64,000 nt of DNA from an uncultured Acidovorax sp. (GTDB lineage: Bacteria; Pseudomonadota; Gammaproteobacteria; Burkholderiales; Burkholderiaceae_C). The position numbers were made by a program, and so were the translations under genes. Below are positions 40,166 through 47,663 of this stretch, piece after piece (position 1 is the first letter of the stretch; every line of letters starts with the position of its first letter). Where the stretch lies: assembly GCA_913774625.1 (NCBI GenBank), contig CAJYHL010000039.1, positions 124,001-188,000 of the forward strand, written 5' to 3'. Below the pieces are notes generated by a model, which was not told the origin of the DNA, ran no database searches, and saw nothing but the letters and a program-made list of their open reading frames with translations.

Positions 40166-41187
40166 TTTTCCATTCCCTCCAGCAGCGCGGCAATGGCCTC
40201 GGGCGGGGGCAGTTGCCCGGCCAGGTTTTGCGGCAGCGTGCTGGTGATCTGGTAGGTGGCCACGCCGATGGGCTTGTTGGCATCGTGCAGGGCGTATTCC
40301 ACGATGGTGCGGCTCTTTTCCTTGCACAGGATGATGCCGATCGAGGGGTTTTCATCCGCCTGGCGCACTTGCCTGTCGAGTGCGGCCAGATAGAACTGCA
40401 TCTTGCCCACGAACTCGGGCTGGAACTCTCCCACCTTCAGCTCAATGGCTACCAGGCAGCGCAGGCGGCGATGGAACAGCAGCAGGTCGATGAAGAACTC
40501 CCGGCCATCCACCTCCAGCCGGTACTGGCTGCCCATGAAGGCAAACATGCTGCCCATGGCGCGCAGGAAATCCTCGATGCGGCCAATCAGCGCCCGTTCC
40601 AACTCGCGCTCGCTGTGTGCCTCGCCCAGCTCCAGAAAGTCGAAGGTGTATTCATCCTTCACCGCCAGCTTGGCCTGGGCGCGCAGCTCGGGCGTCAATA
40701 CCTGGTCAAAGTTGGTCTGACCCAGCAGCGACTTTTCGTAGCTCTGGTTGTCGATCTGGTGGATCAGCACGTTCTTGGACCAGCCCAGCTTGCGCGTCAT
40801 GCGCAGGTAGAACTCGCGCTGCAGCGCGTCGCTGCAGCGCTCCAAGATCACCAGGTTGTGGCTCCAGCCCACTTCTCGCACCAGCGGTGCGAGTTTTTCT
40901 TGGCCTTGGTACGCCTCGAAAAACGCCCGCATCCGCCACAGGTTGGAGGCAGAAAAGCCCCCTACGCCGGGAAACGCCTGCTGCAGGTCGGTTGCCAGCT
41001 GCTGCACCACGCCCTTGCCCCAGGTGTCTCCGGCCTGCCGCTCCACCAGCATGCGGCCGATGTCCCAGTACAAACCCACCAGCTCGGTGTTGACGGCTTT
41101 CAGCGCCGCGTATTGCGCGGCACGAACCCGCTCTTTCAGCGCGCTCAGCAGCGGGGCATAGTCGGCGGGCAGGGGCGGCAGGCTCAT
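40162..41187 (-). CDS. DUF1016 / YhcG-type PD-(D/E)XK nuclease
   Basis: The 341-residue protein has the N-terminal DUF1016_N helical domain (YWDIGRMLVERQAGDTWGKGVVQQL). The PD-(D/E)XK domain has FFIDLLLFHR and VAIELKVGEF, giving the D...E-x-K residues. YhcG-type proteins are structure-specific or restriction-like nucleases. Its gene starts 2 bp after the pglX C-terminal part and overlaps pglZ, so it is an integral member of this BREX operon. Its contribution to BREX is not known. Confidence 0.9.
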   Translation of the reverse strand: MSLPPLPADYAPLLSALKERVRAAQYAALKAVNTELVGLYWDIGRMLVERQAGDTWGKGVVQQLATDLQQAFPGVGGFSASNLWRMRAFFEAYQGQEKLAPLVREVGWSHNLVILERCSDALQREFYLRMTRKLGWSKNVLIHQIDNQSYEKSLLGQTNFDQVLTPELRAQAKLAVKDEYTFDFLELGEAHSERELERALIGRIEDFLRAMGSMFAFMGSQYRLEVDGREFFIDLLLFHRRLRCLVAIELKVGEFQPEFVGKMQFYLAALDRQVRQADENPSIGIILCKEKSRTIVEYALHDANKPIGVATYQITSTLPQNLAGQLPPPEAIAALLEGMEK

Positions 41188-41189
41188 GC

Positions 41190-42959
41190 TTAATCCTCTT
41201 CCTTGGTGTCCAGGCCGGTGATTTTCTTCAGCGCAGCGCCGAACTTCAGGTAGTTCACCTTCACGCCGTCATCCAGGTCGATGGGCTTTTGCTCCGTGGC
41301 CAGCGGATAGAGCACGTCACGCTCGTAGTCCTCCAGCTCGGCCAGCACTTTGGCCAGGCGGTCCACTTCCTTCAACGCGCGCGTCTTGTCGCCCTGGCTG
41401 GTGGCTGGGTTGATGCTCACCGAGGCTTGGCGCTCCTTCTCGGTGCTGAGCTTCTCGCGGTAGTCGCGCAGGTACTTCAGCACCAGGCTCACCGTATCCG
41501 GGCGGTAGCGGTGCATGTAGATCAGCGCATTGAAGCTGCCCTTGGGGCTGCTGAACAGCCAGTAGATGGGGCGCTTCTTGTAGCGCTTCACATGGTCGGC
41601 ATAGAACTCGCTCAGGAAATAGTCGCGCAGGCTGTAGTTGCGCTTTCCCTTCACGTTCAGCGCCTGTTCGATGAAGGCCAGGTTCTCGTCGTAGTGCTCT
41701 TCGCCGAATGCCACACGCAGGAACTGGCGGAAGCGCAGGGTGATGTCATCGGCAAACCAGTCGCCATCCAGCACCGGGATCACGTTGTCGTCATCCGCCG
41801 GGAAGCTGGGTTCCGGCACCCGGGCGAGGTAGTCGGCCAGCGTCTCGCCCTGATTGGCCAAGATCAACCCCGGTTTGTCCAAGCTGTAGCGACCCAACAT
41901 GCAGCCCACGGCATAGCTCACCAGTTCACGCATGGTGTCGGCCAGCAGCAGTGCTTCCAGCTCTTCTTCGCTCTTGTCGCCACCGTAGCGGTAATGCGGG
42001 TTGCAGGTGAGCGTGATCTCGTTCAGCGGCACTTCGGGCGTCAGCTCGTCCTGCAGGCCATAGGCATCGATGAAGATGCGGTTGTTTTCGTCCTCCAGGC
42101 GCTGCATTTCAAGCGTCATTTCGCGCCAGTGGGCGCGGAGCTTCTGGTAGCTGTCCTTGAGGGTGGGCTGGCGGTGGTCCGGGTGCATCACCGGGAGGAT
42201 GGTGAAGTCCCACGAAGTTTCGTACGCATCCCAGTCCAGCTTTGCAAGCGCAACGATTGAATCAATATTGCGCGTCTTTGCGCTCCCCAGGAAAGGCATG
42301 GATGCCATATTGCCTGGTTGAATGTTCATGGTTGGGTTAATTACCTCCATGTAATACTGGCCAACCTTGCTGCACAAGAAGCCCAACACGTCGTTGACGT
42401 CGTCGCCATCACTTACGTGACACATCCCTGAGGCATCATCATAAAGAAATCCCCCAGTGGATCTTCTAAAATTAGGAATGGACGAAGTTATTTTTGACCA
42501 AACAATTGCCGGCTTGAAGATGTAGTCCAAGTTGTGATTTGTGGAGTTTCCCTTCCACCCAAGACTTTCCATATTCAAGAGGCGATAGCCGTCATTTTCC
42601 CAGTCTACAACGCTGTTTTGGTTCCCATACCACTGCCTGAACTCTCCACCCTTTTGGTAGGGGAACCACCGTTTTCGGGACGCTTTGGCGTCTTGTCGGG
42701 AGGCTATTCCAAAGCCAACTTTTCCAAGCGATACTTCTGGCCAAAGGCGAACAAAGTAGTCGTTATCCCTTGTGCACATTCCCTTTCTGGGGTCGCTAAT
42801 TTCCCCTAGCGGCACAGATTCATCAAGAATATTCAGTGCCGCCCTTGGCAGCCAGTAGGCGATCGGGCGGCCTGGAAGTCTTCCAAAGTCAACGGAAGAG
42901 GCCCTGAAAAAATACTTCTCCGCTCCCTGCTCTCGTCCGCTAATCTGGTTATTACTCAT
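41190..42959 (-). CDS. pglX: C-terminal half of BREX methyltransferase PglX (target-recognition and tail) as a separate gene
   Basis: The 589-residue protein corresponds to the second half of PglX. After a short novel start (MSNNQISGREQ) comes FRASSVDFGRLPGRPIAYWLP, normally internal to PglX after the methyltransferase core. The target-recognition region and a conserved tail follow (RYYRPDTVSLVLKYL-type and DYERDVLYPLATEQ). It lacks catalytic motifs. Its ATG overlaps the stop of the RT-nitrilase gene by 4 bp. The first third (about 42240-42959) is visibly AT-richer than the rest. With the 609-residue N half it sums to 1198 residues, a normal PglX. Confidence 0.88.
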   Translation of the reverse strand: MSNNQISGREQGAEKYFFRASSVDFGRLPGRPIAYWLPRAALNILDESVPLGEISDPRKGMCTRDNDYFVRLWPEVSLGKVGFGIASRQDAKASRKRWFPYQKGGEFRQWYGNQNSVVDWENDGYRLLNMESLGWKGNSTNHNLDYIFKPAIVWSKITSSIPNFRRSTGGFLYDDASGMCHVSDGDDVNDVLGFLCSKVGQYYMEVINPTMNIQPGNMASMPFLGSAKTRNIDSIVALAKLDWDAYETSWDFTILPVMHPDHRQPTLKDSYQKLRAHWREMTLEMQRLEDENNRIFIDAYGLQDELTPEVPLNEITLTCNPHYRYGGDKSEEELEALLLADTMRELVSYAVGCMLGRYSLDKPGLILANQGETLADYLARVPEPSFPADDDNVIPVLDGDWFADDITLRFRQFLRVAFGEEHYDENLAFIEQALNVKGKRNYSLRDYFLSEFYADHVKRYKKRPIYWLFSSPKGSFNALIYMHRYRPDTVSLVLKYLRDYREKLSTEKERQASVSINPATSQGDKTRALKEVDRLAKVLAELEDYERDVLYPLATEQKPIDLDDGVKVNYLKFGAALKKITGLDTKEED

Positions 42960-45900
42960 TCTGTCTCTCCCGCCGGCAATACCTTGCGGCCAAAATCAAT
43001 TTCAAATCCATCCGGCACCGGCTTGAACGGCTTGGCGGGCGAGCGGTGGCTGCTCTGGAACTGACGTAGCGCCTGCACGTCGATCTCGCCAATCACGCAG
43101 TAGTCGGTGATGCCGCCCTTCACGCGCAGCAGGTCACGTTGCCAGCTTTCCTTGAACGGCGCACGGATGCGGCTATCGCCATACTGTCGGTCGTTGCACT
43201 GGACGATGTAGGCGTGCATGTCCAGCCCGGCCGATTCCACCAGGGCATTGAAGGTTTCGGTGTCCTGATTCCACTCGGGCACAAACAGCGCATCCACCTT
43301 GCCGCGCAGTGCGGCGCGATAGCTGATGTTGGTCAACTCGCTGCAGACGAGCAGGGCAAAACGCAAGTCGCCGTGCTGGAGGATGGGAGGCATTTTCCAA
43401 GCCTTATCAGGGCGCAATTCCAGCCCAGCCAGTCGTTGCAGCTCCTGTTCCTCATGCAGGGCGGGGCGCTGCTTGTCTTGCCGATAGATCATCAGCGAGG
43501 AAAAGCCTAGTCCGTCATGCGACAAGGCGGCCCACACCTGGTTGCGTACCCGAGCCTTGCCGGCGTGCAGGTATTCGATACCCGTGATCAGCGAGATACC
43601 GCGCCCTTGCAGCTTGCGGGCGATGCGGATGAACCAATGCGCAGGCAGGGCCAGCTCGGGCAACACGAGGTAGCGGCTGTGCTGCGGCTGGGCGATCACG
43701 CCATCGAGCAGGCGGCAAAGGCGGGCGTAGCGCTCGGCATCCGGGTCTGGCAGGCGCATGACCGACGCTGTCCAGCTCGCCAGGCGCGTTTTCCAGCTGG
43801 CCACAGCGATGCCATACCGACGCTGCGGCGGGCCATCGGGGATCTGCAGCACGCCATGCTTGTCAAAGCCAGGCGCAGCGTCGCCTAGCTTGAACCCCCG
43901 CACGGCGAGCACCACGGCTTGCATGGCTCCCCGCTGCGCCGGGTCATAGGCCGACTTGTTGAGGATGAACAGCTCCGGTAGGTTGTATGGCCGGGTAGCA
44001 AACAGCAGCCCGTGGGGCAAGACCTTCAAGCCAATCCAGTCCACGAGTTGGACACAGCCCAACAAGACCGAGTCAGGCAACAGGTCGAGCGCGGCGTCGC
44101 ACTGGGTGATGGTCTTTCGGGCGGGAATGCCGCGCTGCGCCACCATCTCTTTGGGCAAGCCGATGAAGCGGAACGGCATGTGCGCCAAATCAAAGGAGAA
44201 CAAGCGTGCTTGCTGCGACTGAAAGCCCTTGGGCGACAAGTACCAGTTCAGCAGCGCATCAAGATCCAGAACAGGCACATAGTCGGCCATGTGCGCCTGC
44301 CAAGCCGCTTTGCCGTGCTTTGACAACTTTGGAGGGAAGGCCGCGCTGATGCTTTCGCGCACGGTGGTGTAGATCTGCTTCTGCCAGACCTGCATCAGCG
44401 AAGCAGTCGTGGGCAAGTTGCCGGCAGGGCAGGCTTTGATGCCCAGGACGCAATGCTCAGTCAGCTGGGTACAGACTTGCTCAAGCGCCTGCAGGATCTT
44501 GCGCAGTGCGTCAAAGTCCTCGCATGCCGTTGCCAGCCGAATCACCCGAGGCAGGTAGACCGCCAGATCAAAAAACTGCGGCAGCACCAGCACGTGCTGA
44601 ACAAAGGCTCGGAAAAAGGCCTGGCGGTGCGCCTGCCAAGCTTCAGTTGGCAGATCACGCTCGTAGGCTTCAAAGTCGCGAAGCTTGATGGCAAAACCTG
44701 CGCGGCGCATGGTCAGCGCATCGGCCTTGCGAAGGTTGTCTGCAGCCTCGCCATCACTTTGAGTGGCTGCCAGCAAGTCGGTGCCCACATGGGCGGCGGA
44801 TCGTGGCAGGCGCGGCATGGCGCGCCATTCGCTGGCCCGTGCGTGAATCTGGTGGGCAATGGCATCCACCAGCGTCTTGCCCGGCTCGCCCGCCAGGATG
44901 AACACCTTGTTCTTGGCGTTGGCAAAGCGGATCTGGCTGTCGCTGAGATAGGCGGGCTGAAAGCCGATCTGCTTTTGCTCAGGGTCCGCCCAGCCCAGCT
45001 TGCCGCCGGATCGTGAGAACAACCAATCCCACAAGTCCGTGGTGGATCGGAAACGGGCGCCGTTCTCCATCACGAGCAGGATGTCGTCCACATACCGGCC
45101 GTAGTACAGCGGCGCAAGCTGCTGCTCGACCATGCGATCCAGTTCGACCAGCGCTACGTTTGCAACCACGGCCGATGCAGGCAAACCGACCGGCAAGCCC
45201 TTCTTCAGCGGTGTAGCCGCAGCCCAGGCCTGCAGTGCCCGAACGAACAGCCGGTGCAGCTTGGCTTGAGCTGCGGACAACTCAAGCCCCATCACCTCCG
45301 CGACGAAGGCCGGCGCGAGCATGAAGCCGGGATTCAGCTCGTGGTAGAACGAACTGACATCGGCGGTGAGCGCCACGATCTTTTTGTGTGCGTCCAGCGC
45401 AGTGCGCATCGCTTCGATGCCCTTGTCACGCCAGTCCCTGAAGGGCTTGAGGTACGGCTGAAAGGTTCCGAGCGAAAGCTGGTTCAGCTTGCCTTCTTGC
45501 GTGCGGCGCAGGCGATTGCCGTAAGCGCAGCCGGTCAGCTTGGCATCGAACTGGTGACCGACCTCCAGCATCCACAGTGTGGACAACACGTGAAAGTCCA
45601 AGCTGCACTGGGCCATCACACGGAACTCGGCTTTGGGCTTCTGTGGCTTGTCACCTTCTGCCAGCAGTGAACAAGCATGTGCCCATTCCTCGGCTGGCGA
45701 AGAAAAAATCAGGCCGTTACCGTGCTGCTCGCGATGTTGCTCCCAGCACGACATGTCCACCGACTTGGTCGCTAGCGTCCAGCCGCCGATGAATTCGGGC
45801 TGCGTTACCCAGGTCTCATCCTCGCCCTGTAGCTTGACTATCAAGGCGCTTAGATGGGCATGGAGGTTCTCCTCGTAATCAGCAATCGCGTCCAACGACG

Positions 45901-45970
45901 CATGAGACGAGTAGTACAGGTCTACCTTGGCTTTGCGGTAGGCGAGGCCGAGGTCTTGGAGGGTGGTCAT
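42956..45970 (-). CDS. Reverse transcriptase-nitrilase fusion (defence-associated RT, UG1/UG5/UG6-like)
   Basis: The 1004-residue protein has an N-terminal reverse transcriptase domain with catalytic aspartates at D204 (LTADVSSFYH) and YVDD at 293-296. GLPVGLPAS sits between them in the motif 4 position. A long middle region follows, then a C-terminal carbon-nitrogen hydrolase domain with a full Glu-Lys-Cys triad: E772 (VLPELALP), K833 (YRQDKQRP) and C876 (LLVCSELT). RT-nitrilase fusions are known antiphage DRT proteins; the exact UG class cannot be fixed by eye. It overlaps its neighbours on both sides by 4 bp and lies inside the split pglX. Confidence 0.9.
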   Translation of the reverse strand: MTTLQDLGLAYRKAKVDLYYSSHASLDAIADYEENLHAHLSALIVKLQGEDETWVTQPEFIGGWTLATKSVDMSCWEQHREQHGNGLIFSSPAEEWAHACSLLAEGDKPQKPKAEFRVMAQCSLDFHVLSTLWMLEVGHQFDAKLTGCAYGNRLRRTQEGKLNQLSLGTFQPYLKPFRDWRDKGIEAMRTALDAHKKIVALTADVSSFYHELNPGFMLAPAFVAEVMGLELSAAQAKLHRLFVRALQAWAAATPLKKGLPVGLPASAVVANVALVELDRMVEQQLAPLYYGRYVDDILLVMENGARFRSTTDLWDWLFSRSGGKLGWADPEQKQIGFQPAYLSDSQIRFANAKNKVFILAGEPGKTLVDAIAHQIHARASEWRAMPRLPRSAAHVGTDLLAATQSDGEAADNLRKADALTMRRAGFAIKLRDFEAYERDLPTEAWQAHRQAFFRAFVQHVLVLPQFFDLAVYLPRVIRLATACEDFDALRKILQALEQVCTQLTEHCVLGIKACPAGNLPTTASLMQVWQKQIYTTVRESISAAFPPKLSKHGKAAWQAHMADYVPVLDLDALLNWYLSPKGFQSQQARLFSFDLAHMPFRFIGLPKEMVAQRGIPARKTITQCDAALDLLPDSVLLGCVQLVDWIGLKVLPHGLLFATRPYNLPELFILNKSAYDPAQRGAMQAVVLAVRGFKLGDAAPGFDKHGVLQIPDGPPQRRYGIAVASWKTRLASWTASVMRLPDPDAERYARLCRLLDGVIAQPQHSRYLVLPELALPAHWFIRIARKLQGRGISLITGIEYLHAGKARVRNQVWAALSHDGLGFSSLMIYRQDKQRPALHEEQELQRLAGLELRPDKAWKMPPILQHGDLRFALLVCSELTNISYRAALRGKVDALFVPEWNQDTETFNALVESAGLDMHAYIVQCNDRQYGDSRIRAPFKESWQRDLLRVKGGITDYCVIGEIDVQALRQFQSSHRSPAKPFKPVPDGFEIDFGRKVLPAGETE

Positions 45971-46524
45971 TGCGCCACTCCTTCCGGGTCCATTGCTTCA
46001 GTAGGCGCCTCGCGGCGTAGGGGCCAGTCCGGGAAGTACTTGTTCCACGATTCCACAGACAGCACCATGCAATCTGCTATGTGCCGACGCTTCCATGCTT
46101 CGAAAGACTCCTCACGGATGTCTGCCAGCAGTCTGCCCTTGAATGGGCCAAGTAGCCCTTTCTGAACTTCCGGCGCAAACGCGTCCAGACCGAGCAGCAC
46201 CACGTACTTGAATGGCTTGTGATCTCTCTCCATCAGATGCAAATAGAGGTAGGAGTCACGCGCCTTGGGTGTTAGCTCTTGGGTCAGAATCGAATTGTCA
46301 GACAGCCGCTTCAAGTAAGCATTTCGATCCTTGTCTTTGCTCCGAGAGTGAGAAGGGTCCTTAATCTCGACGAGCAAGATGTCCTTGTCACGTTCAATGA
46401 CTAGATCGACGAACTTCATTCGCACAGGCAGCTTGACGCCCTGCTTGTCCAGCTCACTCCAGCTCAAATCATCGGGAAAGTTAAACAGCAGCTCCGCTGT
46501 TTCCTCTGCGCGGTAGGGCTGCAT
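45967..46524 (-). CDS. PD-(D/E)XK-like small protein, partner of AAA ATPase and RT
   Basis: The 185-residue protein has D40 in KFVDLVIERD and E53-x-K55 in LLVEIKDPSHS, the spacing of a PD-(D/E)XK nuclease core. A helix-rich second half follows (SFEAWKRRHIADCMVLSVESW). I do not know the family by name. It overlaps the AAA gene by one base (TGATG) and the RT-nitrilase gene by four, so the three proteins should be made together. Nuclease activity is inferred from the motif only. Confidence 0.68.
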   Translation of the reverse strand: MQPYRAEETAELLFNFPDDLSWSELDKQGVKLPVRMKFVDLVIERDKDILLVEIKDPSHSRSKDKDRNAYLKRLSDNSILTQELTPKARDSYLYLHLMERDHKPFKYVVLLGLDAFAPEVQKGLLGPFKGRLLADIREESFEAWKRRHIADCMVLSVESWNKYFPDWPLRREAPTEAMDPEGVAQ

Positions 46525-47663
46525 CAGTCACTCCCCAAAGCGCGTTTAACGTCTTCGTCGTAAAGCTCGGCGAATGTGTTGCTGATGGCGCTGCGGCCAA
46601 CGATGCTGTAGTCCGACTGACTTTCATGACGAACGTTCTCTTCGCCCTCAGTGCGATAGAGCCGATGGAAGACGACATGATCCCCCTCGCCCTTGTCCAT
46701 CAGCAGGTCGAACCACTTGAGCAGCACATAGTCGTGTGTGGCCAGGATGATTTGCTGCCCGTTGCGGGAGAGTTCCAGCAAAGCCTGAACGAGATCCCGC
46801 ATCAGCTTGGGATTGAGGTTGGATTCAGGCTCGTCCCAAAGCAGCGGGCCGCTGGTGCCAGGGTTGAGGCTGCCGTTGCTGAGCAGGCGCTGCAGCACGC
46901 CGATCTTGCGGAAGCCTTCGGCCGTCATGCCGCTGGAAAGGCGGTGTTTGCCACTGGGCACGAACTTCCATTGCGTGCTGTCCTGGTACATCTGCGCATG
47001 CTTGGCCCTGGTGCGCGATGCTGAGCTTTTCTCCTCGTAACGTCCCGGCTCAAACACGAATCGACCGTTCTCCAGCAGGTACTGGCCTCCGATCAAGTTG
47101 GCCAGGCGAGGAACAATGCTGGCGAACTTCGGATCGAGTTGAACCTTGGCGTCGAGGTCGTTGACGCCCTCTCTGACCAACTTGCGGGCCAGATCCAGAT
47201 AGCCGTCGTCGAAGATGCGCTCGATGGTGGGCAGGTCTGGCTGCTCGGCTGTCAGGCCACATACCAACGACAGTACCTCCTTGGTCGGAATGAAGATGGC
47301 GGGTAAAGCCTCGCCAACTGATGCCGGCGTTACCTTGACCACCTCGGCGCTGCCGTTGAACTTGGCAGTGATGAGCTGGCCGGACGCAAAGGTCGTGCTC
47401 AGCTGCGCATCGCCACGTGTACCTGCACGACGCAGTTCGCCCACTTTTCCGCTGAGCGGCTGATACACGCGGCACAACTTGCGGGCCAGTTGTTCATCAG
47501 CCTGCTCCCCTCTGGCCTCCGGTCCGCTCATGGCCAGTACAGCCTTGAGCAGCTGGGTTTTGCCGGTGCCGTTCTCACCAATGATGATGTTGATGCCAGG
47601 CGAGAAATCGATGGCCAGCTCAGTGAAGGCGGTGAAGTTCTTGAGCTGCAGTTGGCTAATCAT
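46524..47663 (-). CDS. AAA/ABC-type ATPase of the nested cassette (OLD/AAA_21-like)
   Basis: The 379-residue protein has Walker A GENGTGKT at 29-36, a signature-like RLSSGMTAEGFRKIG (about 241-255), Walker B LLWDEPESNLNP (D277, E278) and an H-loop ILATHDYVLL. This is the SMC/ABC-like head typical of OLD, PARIS and Septu ATPases, here without an attached nuclease domain. Its ATG overlaps the stop of the pglX N-terminal half by 4 bp. It probably senses or signals for the adjacent PD-(D/E)XK protein and RT-nitrilase. Confidence 0.85.
   Translation of the reverse strand: MISQLQLKNFTAFTELAIDFSPGINIIIGENGTGKTQLLKAVLAMSGPEARGEQADEQLARKLCRVYQPLSGKVGELRRAGTRGDAQLSTTFASGQLITAKFNGSAEVVKVTPASVGEALPAIFIPTKEVLSLVCGLTAEQPDLPTIERIFDDGYLDLARKLVREGVNDLDAKVQLDPKFASIVPRLANLIGGQYLLENGRFVFEPGRYEEKSSASRTRAKHAQMYQDSTQWKFVPSGKHRLSSGMTAEGFRKIGVLQRLLSNGSLNPGTSGPLLWDEPESNLNPKLMRDLVQALLELSRNGQQIILATHDYVLLKWFDLLMDKGEGDHVVFHRLYRTEGEENVRHESQSDYSIVGRSAISNTFAELYDEDVKRALGSD

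Noticed and set aside
42956-45970. Retron or group II intron reverse transcriptase
   Set aside because: The RT is fused to a nitrilase domain and sits inside an operon. No msr-msd-like inverted repeats or intron RNA domains V/VI are seen nearby, and there is no maturase or HNH part.
42959-47660. Split pglX explained as a sequencing error or simple pseudogene
   Set aside because: The gap is 4.7 kb and contains three intact genes. Both halves have proper starts and stops, and every junction is a clean 1- or 4-base overlap.
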